In this document: in pieces, positions 8,251 through 16,145 of the stretch
Layout of the letters: each line of letters opens with the position of its first letter
Position numbering within the stretch: the first letter of the stretch is position 1
NCBI RefSeq assembly: GCF_013410345.1
Contig: NZ_JACCFJ010000001.1
Coordinates: 434,001 to 498,000 of the forward strand
Length of the DNA stretch: 64,000 bases
Direction: 5' to 3'
Source of the DNA: Saccharopolyspora hordei
GTDB lineage: Bacteria; Actinomycetota; Actinomycetes; Mycobacteriales; Pseudonocardiaceae
Translations under genes and position numbers: made by a program
The notes under the pieces: generated by a model
Seen by the model: the letters and a program-made list of their open reading frames with translations, nothing else
Told to the model about the DNA's origin: nothing
Database searches by the model: none

Positions 8251-8654
8251 CCGTCACCGGCCATCAGCGCCGGTCCCCATTGAGGCCCGTGCAGCACGAG
8301 CGTCGCCACGCCCTCGTCGGTGCCGCTGCCACCGGCCTTCGGCGCCGGTCCCCATTGAGGCGTTCGCAGCGCCTGCTCATGCTCCGCGGACAAGTCGACT
8401 GTCACCGGCCATCAGCGCCGGTCCCCATTGAGGCTCGGACAGGTGCGCTACCACGGGACCCCCTGGAGGTTGCGGCTGTCACCGGCCATCAGCGCGGTCC
8501 CCATTGAGGCTGTAGTCGTTGGGGGCGAGCCAAGCTTCCTGCTCCTGCCCCTGTCACCGGCCATCAGCGCCGGTCTCCATTGCGGCTCGCCCAACGGTTG
8601 TCGAAGCCGATGGACGTTGCCTTCGACTCTCGCCGACCACCAGCTCCGGTCCTC
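8251..8654. CRISPR. small CRISPR-like array, five repeats plus a degenerate terminal repeat, no cas genes
   Basis: Repeats of 36 nt lie at 8251-8286, 8326-8361, 8399-8434, 8476-8510 (35 nt) and 8551-8586, beginning CTGTCACCGGCC and ending GGTCCCCATTGAGGC. A decayed sixth copy starts at 8627 (22 of its first 28 bases match). The five unique spacers are 39, 37, 41, 40 and 40 nt. Each repeat contains ACCGGC-N7-GCCGGT, which can form a hairpin, and the 3' end ATTGAGGC resembles the 8-nt crRNA handle (ATTGAAAC type). Degeneration at the right end suggests the leader is on the left and transcription is on the plus strand. No cas gene is in the window, so the array is an orphan or is served from elsewhere. 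Confidence 0.8.
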
Positions 8655-8972
8655 GCCCTCGAGGGCGTCACCCGACCAGGGCGCTGGCGGTGGCCGAGGA
8701 AGGCTGAGCGAGGGTGGTGAGGACGCTGGTCGTGACGTTGAGGGCGGCGTGGGCGTCAACGGCCGAGAGCCTCTCTCCATGCTCGGGTTCCCGGGGCGGG
8801 CTTACGCTGGACGTGCACCTCGCAGGAGGTGCGACCTGGGTGACCGACACGTCCACGCCGTCGTGTCCGGTGACGAGTGGGAGCAGCGGCACTCCCACGA
8901 CGGCGAGCCGCCCGGTCCCCGCGGGTGCCGGGGGTCGCGCGCTCGGACCGCCCCTCCTCGTGAGGACCTGCC
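8655..8972. other. no recognisable gene between CRISPR-like array and ADH stub
   Basis: Several short open frames exist on both strands, but none shows a family motif, a good start signal or consistent codon bias. It probably belongs to the same decayed region. Confidence 0.45.
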
Positions 8973-9113
8973 ATGCGAGCCATCACCGTGCGGGACCGTG
9001 ACGCCGGTGTCGCCGGGCTGTCCCTGACGGACCTGCCCCACCCCCACGCAGCGGAGAACGACGTCGTCGCGCGCGTGCACGCCGCGGGCTTCACCCGCGG
9101 GGAACTCACCCCA
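8973..9113 (+). pseudogene. N-terminal stub of a zinc-type alcohol dehydrogenase/quinone oxidoreductase
   Basis: The frame starts MRAITVRDRDAGVAGLSLTD and continues with PHAAENDVVARVHAAGFTRGEL, matching the first ~45 residues of medium-chain NADP-dependent dehydrogenases (LPxPxPGxxDVLVRVHAAGVNxGEL). The GroES-like and Rossmann domains are missing. The frame then runs open into the AhpD-like gene, suggesting a deletion joined the two. Confidence 0.65.
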
Positions 9114-9161
9114 CCACCGCGACCTCGGGATCCCGCGGGCCGCCGACGAACCGGAGGAACC

Positions 9162-9620
9162 ATGACGAACGCGCAGCGCGTCAACGTCGGCAAGCAGCAC
9201 CCGGCCGCCTACAAGGCACTCATCGCGCTGTCCAGGGAGGCGGAGGAGGCCGCCACCAGGGCCGGCCTCGACCCGCTCCTGGTCGAGCTGGTGAAGATCC
9301 GCACGTCCCAGATCAACGGCTGTGCGTTCTGCCTGCGCATGCACACCCGCGACGCCCTGCAGAAGGGGGAGAGCCCGGACCGCATCGCGGTGCTGCCGGG
9401 CTGGGAGGAGGCAGGCTGCTTCTCGGAGACCGATCGCGCCGCCCTCCGCCTGGCCGAGGCGATCACGCGGGTGTCGGACGGGCACGTCAGCGACGCGGAC
9501 CACGGCGCAGCCGCAGCAGCGCTCACCGCGGACCAGCTCTCGGCAGTCACCTGGCTGGCCACGGTGATGAACGCCTTCAACCGCATCGCGATCACCAGCC
9601 GCTTCCCCGTCGGCGACTGA
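9162..9620 (+). CDS. carboxymuconolactone decarboxylase/AhpD-family protein
   Basis: 152 aa from ATG 9162, which has a strong GGAGGAAC ribosome-binding site. The same frame is open upstream through the dehydrogenase stub, but that start is not needed. The redox core ExVKIRTSQINGCAFCLRMH carries the CxxC pair and downstream histidine of AhpD-like alkylhydroperoxidases (about residues 57-62). C-terminal helices (LSAVTWLATVMNAFNRIAI) match the family. Length is normal for a single-domain member. Probably a cytosolic thiol peroxidase or a related oxidoreductase. Confidence 0.85.
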   Translation: MTNAQRVNVGKQHPAAYKALIALSREAEEAATRAGLDPLLVELVKIRTSQINGCAFCLRMHTRDALQKGESPDRIAVLPGWEEAGCFSETDRAALRLAEAITRVSDGHVSDADHGAAAAALTADQLSAVTWLATVMNAFNRIAITSRFPVGD

Positions 9621-9729
9621 CTCCGCGGTGGCCTCGGCTCCAGCGGCCGTTCTCGGGCTGCTGGTGCCGGGCTGCTGCGACGTCGGTTTCCCGCCAGCTC
9701 CGGGGCCGCCGCCGGCCGACGATCGGGAC

Positions 9730-10201
9730 ATGACCTTCCGCGTGTCACCGATTGGCCCCGGCGTGCTGGACGAGCTGCGCGTGTCGGACGACGCCGGGCG
9801 GGAACCCCAGGTCCGCACCGAGGAGGACGGGCGTGGCGCACCGTTGCGCTGCTGCCTGCGGCGGAGCCGCCCTGGGTGAGCGGATCGCGCTGGTCTCCTA
9901 CGCGCCGCTGCGCCGCTGGGCCCGGGACCCCGGCGCCCACGACGAGGTGGGGCCGGTCTTCGTCCACGCCGCGCCGTGCGCGGGGCCGGCGTCCTCGGAC
10001 TGGCCGGAGGAGGTGCGCGGGACCCGGCGGGTGCTGCGTGCCCACGACCGCGACGGCCGCGCCCTCGGCGGCTGCCTGCTCGACGGCCGGACGGACCTCT
10101 CCGAGCGCACCGCCGGCGACCTCCTGCTCGACCCCGCGGTCGCCCTGGCGCACGTCCGGGCCGTCGAGCACGGCTGCTTCCTGTTCGAGGTCCGGCGCTG
10201 A
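9730..10201 (+). pseudogene. DUF1203 family gene with a frameshift
   Basis: The first frame (ATG 9730) gives MTFRVSPIGPGVLDELR... RCCLRRSRPG and stops at 9879. The neighbouring frame continues the family pattern with GERIALVSYAPLRRWARD, EVGPVFVHAAPC and GCFLFEVRR to 10201. Intact DUF1203 proteins run through RxCLRDAxPGExxxLxSYxPF and VGPIFVHAxPC in one frame. A single extra base around 9860-9877 explains the break. It is either a true pseudogene or an assembly error. The family's function is unknown. Confidence 0.7.
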
Positions 10202-10320
10202 GCCACCCGCCGTGGTCGACCGGCCTCCGAGCTTCTTGCCGACAGGGTGTCGGGAACGACACAGTTCGCTTTGACCGATTTCGTGATTAGCTGGGGGCGA
10301 GTTTTCCCGACAGGCCGTCG

Positions 10321-10351
10321 GCATGATGCCGACACGATGACGGCATCATGC
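10321..10351. promoter_or_regulatory. long perfect inverted repeat upstream of the ABC exporter operon
   Basis: The 11-bp arms GCATGATGCCG and CGGCATCATGC are separated by nine bases, 26 bp upstream of the permease start. This size and symmetry fit an operator for a TetR-family dimer pair, and a TetR gene lies at the far end of the operon. TTGACC at 10271-10276 is a possible -35. Confidence 0.65.
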
Positions 10352-10377
10352 GGCGGCACAACGACCCAAGGACGTAC

Positions 10378-11535
10378 ATGTTCCTCGCCCTACGCGAACT
10401 CGTGTTCGCCCGCGGCAGATTCCTGCTCATGGGGATCGTCGTGGGCTTGATCGCAGTGCTCACGGTGATCCTGTCCGGACTGTCCTCCGGGCTCGTCAAC
10501 GACGGCGTGTCCGGCCTGAAGAACCTCCCGGTGACCGCCTTCGCCTTCGACGAGGGCACCAAGACCGACAACGCGTTCTCGCGGTCGGTGGTCGACGAGC
10601 GACAGCTCGAGCAGTGGAAGCAGCAGGACGGCGTCCAGGACGCCGCCCTCCTCGGCTCCACCATCGTCAACGGCGTCGTCGGGGGTGACAAGCAGGTCGA
10701 CCTGACCCTGTTCGGCGTGGAGCCGGACTCGTTCCTCGCGCCGGCCACCAGCCAAGGACAGGGGCTCGGCGCCCTCGACGGGATCGTGGTCTCGGAAACC
10801 GCCCGCGACGAAGGGGGCGAACTCGGCGACACGGTCGTGCTCGACCGGGTCGACACCGAGCTGCGCGTCGTCGGGTTCACCGAGGGCCAGGCCACCTTCG
10901 GTCACGTCGACATCGCCTACCTGCCGCTGGACACCTGGCGCCTGATCGCCTCGGGGCAGGCGCTCCCCGGCGCTCCCACCCAGGAGCAGGTCGACGCGGT
11001 GGAGAGCACCACCGCCAGCGCGATCGCGCTGCAGTCCGCCGGCGGTGCCCCGCTCGAGGAGTCGGGCATCGACGTCGCGAAGGGCGACGCCGCGGCGGGC
11101 ACCGTCACCAGCTCCCTGACCGAGTCGTTCAACGCCTCGCCGGGCTACGCGGCCGAGACGATGACCTTGGACATGATCCAGGTCTTCCTGTACCTCATCT
11201 GCGCCATGGTCATCGGTGCCTTCTTCACCGTGTGGACCGTGCAGCGCCAGCACGAACTGGCGGTGCTCCGGGCCCTCGGCGCACCGACGGGCTTCGTGCT
11301 GCGGGACGCGCTCCTCCAGGCGCTGATCCTGCTGGTCACCACGACGCTCGTCGGCGTGGGCGCCGGCGTCGGGCTGGGCGCCCTCATGCCCGCCGGGATG
11401 CCGTTCGAACTCGAAGCGGCGCCGATCGCCGTCGCGTCCGCCCTGACGATCCTGCTCGGCCTCGTCGGAGCCACGCTGGCCGTTCTGCGCATCACGTCGA
11501 TCGACCCGCTGAAAGCCCTGGGAAGCCAACGATGA
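10378..11535 (+). CDS. FtsX/MacB-type ABC transporter permease
   Basis: 385 aa from ATG 10378, preceded by AAGGA at five bases; an in-frame ATG at 10348 lies inside the inverted repeat and is less likely. MFLALRELVFARGRFLLMG, then a membrane helix (IVVGLIAVLTVILSGLSSGL), a large extracytoplasmic domain (about 45-265) and three C-terminal helices with the FtsX signature RQHELAVLRALGAP. This is the layout of the DevC/MacB-like permease family that couples ATP hydrolysis to an outer domain rather than a translocation channel. The ATPase gene overlaps it by four bases. Confidence 0.88.
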   Translation: MFLALRELVFARGRFLLMGIVVGLIAVLTVILSGLSSGLVNDGVSGLKNLPVTAFAFDEGTKTDNAFSRSVVDERQLEQWKQQDGVQDAALLGSTIVNGVVGGDKQVDLTLFGVEPDSFLAPATSQGQGLGALDGIVVSETARDEGGELGDTVVLDRVDTELRVVGFTEGQATFGHVDIAYLPLDTWRLIASGQALPGAPTQEQVDAVESTTASAIALQSAGGAPLEESGIDVAKGDAAAGTVTSSLTESFNASPGYAAETMTLDMIQVFLYLICAMVIGAFFTVWTVQRQHELAVLRALGAPTGFVLRDALLQALILLVTTTLVGVGAGVGLGALMPAGMPFELEAAPIAVASALTILLGLVGATLAVLRITSIDPLKALGSQR

Positions 11536-12248
11536 AGTCGAGCACCCGCCACGACGCTCCTGCCGCGCGGACCGGGACCACCTCCACGGGCTTGACGCTG
11601 CGGAACGTCAGCCTGCGCCTGGGCGACGGCGACCGCGAGGTGACCGCCCTGGACGACGTCTCCTTGCAGGTCGACCGCGGTGAGTTCGTGGCCGTCGTCG
11701 GCCCCTCGGGCGCCGGCAAGTCGAGCCTGCTCGCCGTCGCCGGCGCACTGTCCACCCCGGACACCGGATCGGTGCTCGTGGACGGCGTCGACCTCGGTTC
11801 GCTGTCGCCGCGGCGCCGCACGCGCTTCCGGCTCCAGCAGCTGGGTTTCGTCTTCCAGTCCGGCAACCTCGTCCCGGCGTTGACGGCCGCCGACCAGCTC
11901 CGCCTGGTGCGCAAGCTCAGCGGCGCCCGCGGCCCCTTCGACCCGACCGAACTGCTGCGAGCGGTGGGCATGGACCACCGCGCCGACCGCCGCCCCCACC
12001 AGCTCTCGGGTGGTGAGCGCCAACGTGTCGGGATCGCGCGGGCCCTGGTCAACCGGCCCTCACTGCTGCTGGTCGACGAACCGACCTCCGCGCTCGACCG
12101 CCAGCGCAGCCAGGAGATCGTCGCGCTGCTCCGACAGGAGACGGTCGATTCGAACGTTGCTACAGTGATGGTGACCCACGACCACTCCGTCCTGCACCAC
12201 TGCGACCGTGTCCTGGAGATGGAGGACGGACGCCTGTCTTCACACTGA
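11532..12248 (+). CDS. ABC transporter ATP-binding protein (LolD/MacB type)
   Basis: 238 aa; ATG overlaps the permease TGA (ATGA). Walker A GPSGAGKSS at about 57-65, Q-loop VFQSGNL, signature LSGGERQRVGIARAL, Walker B LLLVDEPTSALD and the switch histidine in MVTHD are all intact. It energises the adjacent FtsX-type permease at the membrane. Substrate is unknown; such systems often confer resistance to peptides or lipophilic agents. A strong hairpin follows, separating it from the TetR gene. Confidence 0.92.
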   Translation: MKSSTRHDAPAARTGTTSTGLTLRNVSLRLGDGDREVTALDDVSLQVDRGEFVAVVGPSGAGKSSLLAVAGALSTPDTGSVLVDGVDLGSLSPRRRTRFRLQQLGFVFQSGNLVPALTAADQLRLVRKLSGARGPFDPTELLRAVGMDHRADRRPHQLSGGERQRVGIARALVNRPSLLLVDEPTSALDRQRSQEIVALLRQETVDSNVATVMVTHDHSVLHHCDRVLEMEDGRLSSH

Positions 12249-12255
12249 CGCGGAC

Positions 12256-12283
12256 ACTCCCCCGGCCTGCCGGCCGGGGGAGT
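12256..12283 (+). terminator. hairpin between the ABC ATPase and TetR genes
   Basis: A perfect 12-bp GC-rich stem (ACTCCCCCGGCC and complement) has a four-base loop, followed by TTCCC. It could terminate or attenuate transcription before the TetR gene. Confidence 0.65.
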
Positions 12284-12303
12284 TCCCATCGAGAGCACTG
12301 GAC

Positions 12304-12894
12304 ATGCCCAAGATCAGCGCCGCCACCGTGGCCCAGCACCGAGACGAACAGATCCGTGCCATCTTGGACGCGTCCATCGAGCTGATGCGGGAGGACGGGG
12401 CCCTCCCCGGCATGGGGCGGATCGCGTCCCGCGCGGGCTTGGCCCGGTCCAGCATCTACCAGTACTTCCCCTCCCGCCGCGAGCTGCTGATCGCCATCAC
12501 CGAGGACATGACCCCGCGTTGGCTGGCGCGGGTGACCGGGTCCATGGACCGGCACACGGCTCCGGCGGAGCGGATCCTCGCCTACCTGGAGGCCAACGTC
12601 GAGCTCGTGGCCTCCGGGGACCACGCCGCGGGCGACGCGCTCGCCGCCGAGCCGGGGATCCAGGAGTTCGTGCAGAACCACGCCCAGGCGCTGCACGAGC
12701 GGTTGCTCGAACCGCTGGTCCACGAGCTCGAACGACTCGGCGTGGACGACGCCGAGCACTACGCCGTCTTCCTCAACGCGCAGCTGCACACCGCGACGGG
12801 CCTGCTGGCCCAGGGCCTCCCCGCGGCGCGCGTGTGGGAACTCCTCCGCTCCATCACCGAACCCTTCCTGCGCAGCCACGAGGAGCGCGACTGA
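12304..12894 (+). CDS. TetR-family regulator of the upstream ABC exporter
   Basis: 196 aa from ATG 12304. The N-terminal helix-turn-helix reads ALPGMGRIASRAGLARSSIYQYFPSRRELLIAI (about 34-66), the standard TetR DNA-binding domain. The helical ligand-binding C-terminal domain runs to 196. It is downstream of the exporter, and the 31-bp inverted repeat at 10321 is the best candidate operator. Derepression of the exporter by a bound ligand is inferred. Confidence 0.88.
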   Translation: MPKISAATVAQHRDEQIRAILDASIELMREDGALPGMGRIASRAGLARSSIYQYFPSRRELLIAITEDMTPRWLARVTGSMDRHTAPAERILAYLEANVELVASGDHAAGDALAAEPGIQEFVQNHAQALHERLLEPLVHELERLGVDDAEHYAVFLNAQLHTATGLLAQGLPAARVWELLRSITEPFLRSHEERD

Positions 12895-12979
12895 CGCCGC
12901 GACCGGCCGGCCCCGGCCCCCTCCGGCGCCGAGCGCGCCGGTTCCGCAGGTGACGGGGGCATCGGGCAGTATCGGGGAG

Positions 12980-14818
12980 GTGAGCACCTACCCCGAGGCG
13001 AAGATCCCCGAGAAGCTGTTCGACGACCCCGAGCGGGAGGCCCGGTGGCGGGCCCGCTTCAGCGCGCCGCGCGTGTCGCTGCCGGACTGGGCGCGGGACG
13101 CGCCGCAGCGCAGCCTGTACGTGTCGAACTCCAGCGGCACCTGGGAGCTCTACGCGTGGGACCGCGACACCGGAGAGCACCGCCAGGTCACCGACCGCCC
13201 GAACGGCACGTTCCACGGCACGCTGTCCCCGGACGGCGAGCGGATCTGGTGGTTCGACGACACCGACGGCGACGAGTTCGGCAGCTGGCGGGTGGAGCCG
13301 TTCCGCGGCGGTGGTGAGGCGCGGACCGCGCTGCCGGGCACGCACCCCGGCTACCCGGCCGGCCTCGAGCTCGGCCGGTCGGTGATCGGCATGGGGATGT
13401 CCACCGACGACGGCGTGACGGTCTGGGTGGTGCGCGACGGCGGCGAGCCGGAGGTGCTCTACCAGCACGAGCAGGACGGCGGCCTGGCCGCGATGTCCTG
13501 GGACGAGTCGATGCTGGCCATCTCGCACTCCGAGCACGGCGACAGCCGCCACCCGGCGCTGCGGGTGCTGCGCGTCGACGGCTCCGTGGTCGCGGAGAAG
13601 TGGGACGGCCCGGGCAAGGGGCTGGACGCGCTGGAGTTCGCGCCGGTCACCGGTGACCCCCGGCTGCTGGTGCTGCACGAGCGCCGCGGCAAGGAGGAGC
13701 TGCTGGTCTGGGACGTCGTGGCGGACACCGAGACCGAGATCGAGCTCGACCTGCCCGGCGAGGTCTCCGCGGAGTGGTACCCGGACGGCACGGCGCTGCT
13801 GATCGCGCACACCCACCACGCGCGGACCACGATGCACCGCTACGACCTGGCCTCCGGGACGCTCACCGCGCTGGACACGCCCCCGGGCACCGTGGTGGGC
13901 ACCTCCGTGCGGCCGGACCACTCCGTGGAGTACGTGTGGTCGTCGTCGGCGACGCCGTCGCTGGTGCGCACGGTGTCCGCCGACGGCGAGGACCGGGTCC
14001 TGCTGACCCCGCCCGGTGAGCGGGCGCCGGGCTCGGAGGCCGTCACCGACGTGTTCGTCGACGTGCCGTACGGGCCGAACGACGCGGTGCACGCCCTGGT
14101 GGCCCGCCCGGCGGGCGCCGGGGACGAGCCGCTGCCCACGGTGTTCCACCTGCACGGTGGCCCGCACGCGGCGGACGAGGACCGGTTCTCGGCCTACCGC
14201 GCGGCCTGGCTGGACGCCGGGTTCGCCGTGGTGGAGATCAACTACCGCGGGTCCACCGGGTACGGCTCGGCCTGGCGCGACGCCATCCAGGGGCGCCCCG
14301 GGCTGACCGAGCTGGAGGACGTCGCGCGGGTGCACGACTGGGCCGTCGAGACCGGCCTGACCACCCCGGCGCGGAGCGTCGTCGCGGGCGCCTCCTGGGG
14401 CGGGTACCTGACGCTGCTGGCGCTGGGCACGCAGCCGGAGCGCTGGGCGGGCGGTGTCGCCGGGGTCCCGGTGGCCGACTACGTCACCGCCTACGCCGAC
14501 GAGATGGAGCCGCTGCGGGCCTTCGACCGGGCGCTGTTCGGCGGGTCCCCGGAGGACGTGCCCGACGTGTACGAGAAGTCCTCCCCGCTGACCTACGTGG
14601 ACCAGGTGCGGGCACCGGTGCTGGTGCTGGCCGGGGACAACGACCCGCGCTGCCCGATCCAGCAGATCCTCAACTACCTGGACCGGCTGGCGCAGCGGGA
14701 CGTGCCGTTCGAGTTCTACCGCTACGACGCCGGCCACGGGTCGCTGGTGGTGGCCGAGACGCTGCGCCAGGTCGCCGCGGAGATCCACTTCGCGCGGCGC
14801 GCCGTCGGGCTGGGCTGA
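12980..14818 (+). CDS. S9 family prolyl oligopeptidase-like peptidase
   Basis: 612 aa from GTG 12980 (start VSTYPEAKIPEKLFDDPERE; GGGGAG lies just upstream). The first ~380 residues are a beta-propeller with repeated SxDG and WxxD motifs. The C-terminal alpha/beta hydrolase carries the nucleophile in GASWGGYL (about 471-478), the acid in DNDPRCP and the histidine in DAGHGS. HLHGGPHA provides the oxyanion region. No signal peptide is seen, so a cytosolic acyl-aminoacyl-peptidase/oligopeptidase is expected. A second S9 peptidase occurs at 61652. Confidence 0.9.
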   Translation: MSTYPEAKIPEKLFDDPEREARWRARFSAPRVSLPDWARDAPQRSLYVSNSSGTWELYAWDRDTGEHRQVTDRPNGTFHGTLSPDGERIWWFDDTDGDEFGSWRVEPFRGGGEARTALPGTHPGYPAGLELGRSVIGMGMSTDDGVTVWVVRDGGEPEVLYQHEQDGGLAAMSWDESMLAISHSEHGDSRHPALRVLRVDGSVVAEKWDGPGKGLDALEFAPVTGDPRLLVLHERRGKEELLVWDVVADTETEIELDLPGEVSAEWYPDGTALLIAHTHHARTTMHRYDLASGTLTALDTPPGTVVGTSVRPDHSVEYVWSSSATPSLVRTVSADGEDRVLLTPPGERAPGSEAVTDVFVDVPYGPNDAVHALVARPAGAGDEPLPTVFHLHGGPHAADEDRFSAYRAAWLDAGFAVVEINYRGSTGYGSAWRDAIQGRPGLTELEDVARVHDWAVETGLTTPARSVVAGASWGGYLTLLALGTQPERWAGGVAGVPVADYVTAYADEMEPLRAFDRALFGGSPEDVPDVYEKSSPLTYVDQVRAPVLVLAGDNDPRCPIQQILNYLDRLAQRDVPFEFYRYDAGHGSLVVAETLRQVAAEIHFARRAVGLG

Positions 14819-14849
14819 GACCGGGGCGAGCGGCGGTGCCCACCGCCGC

Positions 14850-15503
14850 TCACCCGCCGCCCACCCAACGCGTGGCGGCGCGCAGCCACCCCGGCTCCCG
14901 CTGGTGCGGCTGGTCGGCGTGGGTGGCGATGCCCAGCACCAGCGGGACGCGGACGTGCTCGGCGGGCCAGAACCAGTCGGCCAGGCGCACCACCAGCCCG
15001 GCCAGCTGCACCTGGAGCAGCACCTCGACGTTGAGCCGGCAGCGCCGGGTCCCCCGCAGGATCTCCTGCGCCCCGTCCTGGGCCCGCCCGACCACGCCGG
15101 GCGCCCGGGTGTGCTCGAGGAACAGCAGCTGGCCGGCGGGGCGCAGGACCCGGCCGACCTCCAGCAGCACCGCGCGCGGGTCCGCCGCGCAGCACAGCGA
15201 GAAGCGCTGGACGACCACGTCGAAGACGTCGTCCGGGAAGGGCAGCCGCGCCGGGTCCGCCTCGACCGGGCCCAGGTCGGTGCGCGCGCAGCGCACGTCG
15301 CGCGGCGCGCCGACCAGCGCCAGGGACCGGACGTGGCGGTAGCCGAGCACGTCGTCCGCTGCGCACGCGCCGATGTCGAGCACCTGGCCGGCCGCGCGCG
15401 TGCCGGTCAGGGCCCGGAACCGGTGGAGCATCTCGATCGGCGTGGACACGCCGGCCCGCTGGTAGTGGCAGCGGACGCGCACCGCGTGGGCCTGCTGCGC
15501 CAT
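14850..15503 (-). CDS. class I SAM-dependent methyltransferase
   Basis: 217 aa. VLDIGACAADDVLGYRHV is the SAM-binding motif I (GxGxG relaxed to GACAAD), followed by PFPDDVFDVVVQRFSLCCAADP (motifs II/III) and EVGRVLRPAGQLLFLEHTRA, typical of UbiE/Methyltransf_11 small-molecule methyltransferases. The start MAQQAHAVRVRCHYQ was chosen because upstream sequence in the frame has no similarity. The substrate is unknown. Motif I is weaker than usual because two glycines are replaced. Confidence 0.75.
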   Translation of the reverse strand: MAQQAHAVRVRCHYQRAGVSTPIEMLHRFRALTGTRAAGQVLDIGACAADDVLGYRHVRSLALVGAPRDVRCARTDLGPVEADPARLPFPDDVFDVVVQRFSLCCAADPRAVLLEVGRVLRPAGQLLFLEHTRAPGVVGRAQDGAQEILRGTRRCRLNVEVLLQVQLAGLVVRLADWFWPAEHVRVPLVLGIATHADQPHQREPGWLRAATRWVGGG

Positions 15504-15559
15504 GCCCGCAGCGTGCGCGGCGCAGCCGGCGCCCACCAGGGGATTCCGGCCCGGCGCCG

Positions 15560-16072
15560 TCAGCGCAGGTCGAGCCGGTACTGGAGCTCCTCGAGCTGCT
15601 GCCCCCACTGCCGGACCGGCCGCCGCTCGACGCAGCGGAACCCGGCGTCGAGGTACAGGTGGGCCGCCGCCTCCAGCTGGCCGACCGTCCAGAGCCGGAC
15701 CTGCTGGAAGCCGCGCTCGCGGGCGTGGTCCAGCAGCTCCCGCACCAGCCGGCGGCCGACGCCGCGGCCGCGCACCCCGGGGTCGACCAGGAACCACCGC
15801 AGCTGGGCGACCCCCGAGCCCTCGTCGGTGAGCGCGACGGTGCCCACCACCTCGCCGTCGCGTTCGGCGAGCCAGAGCCGCCCCGGGTCGGTGCCCGGCT
15901 CGTCGCGGGCCGCCCCCAGCGCGGCGGCGAAGTCGGCCAGGCCGCGCGCCACGTGGGCCTCGAAGCGCTCGTCGAAGCGGTGCTCGCGGGCGTAGGACCG
16001 GCCGTGCATGGCCAGCACGGTGCCCAGGTCGCCCGGCCTCGGACCCGTCCGGACGGTGATCTCGGGAGCCAT
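15560..16072 (-). CDS. GNAT family acetyltransferase
   Basis: 170 aa. The acetyl-CoA-binding motif A reads LRWFLVDPGVRGRGVGRRLVRELLDHARE (about 93-121, R-x-x-G-x-G/R loop), flanked by strand WLAERDGEVVGTVAL and motif B LYLDAGF. It is divergent from a TetR gene across a perfect palindrome and is probably controlled by it. The acetyl acceptor is unknown; the adjacent methyltransferase may be part of the same unit. Confidence 0.9.
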   Translation of the reverse strand: MAPEITVRTGPRPGDLGTVLAMHGRSYAREHRFDERFEAHVARGLADFAAALGAARDEPGTDPGRLWLAERDGEVVGTVALTDEGSGVAQLRWFLVDPGVRGRGVGRRLVRELLDHARERGFQQVRLWTVGQLEAAAHLYLDAGFRCVERRPVRQWGQQLEELQYRLDLR

Positions 16073-16089
16073 CGCGCTCTCCAGGGGGG

Positions 16090-16111
16090 GGGTGAAACAG
16101 TCGTTTCACCC
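16090..16111. promoter_or_regulatory. TetR-type operator between divergent GNAT and TetR genes
   Basis: Perfect 9-bp arms GGGTGAAAC and GTTTCACCC are separated by AGTC. The core TGAAAC-N4-GTTTCA is a common form of TetR-family operator. TAGGCT at 16113-16118, just to its right, is a plausible -10 for the TetR gene, so bound repressor would block both promoters. Confidence 0.75.
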
Positions 16112-16145
16112 GTAGGCTAGCAGCCCGGAGCGGGAGAGAGCGACG

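Noticed and set aside
7302-10200. Integrative element at tRNA-Pro
   Set aside because: No integrase, no duplicated tRNA 3' end and no right border seen. Kept only as a hypothesis for the decay zone.
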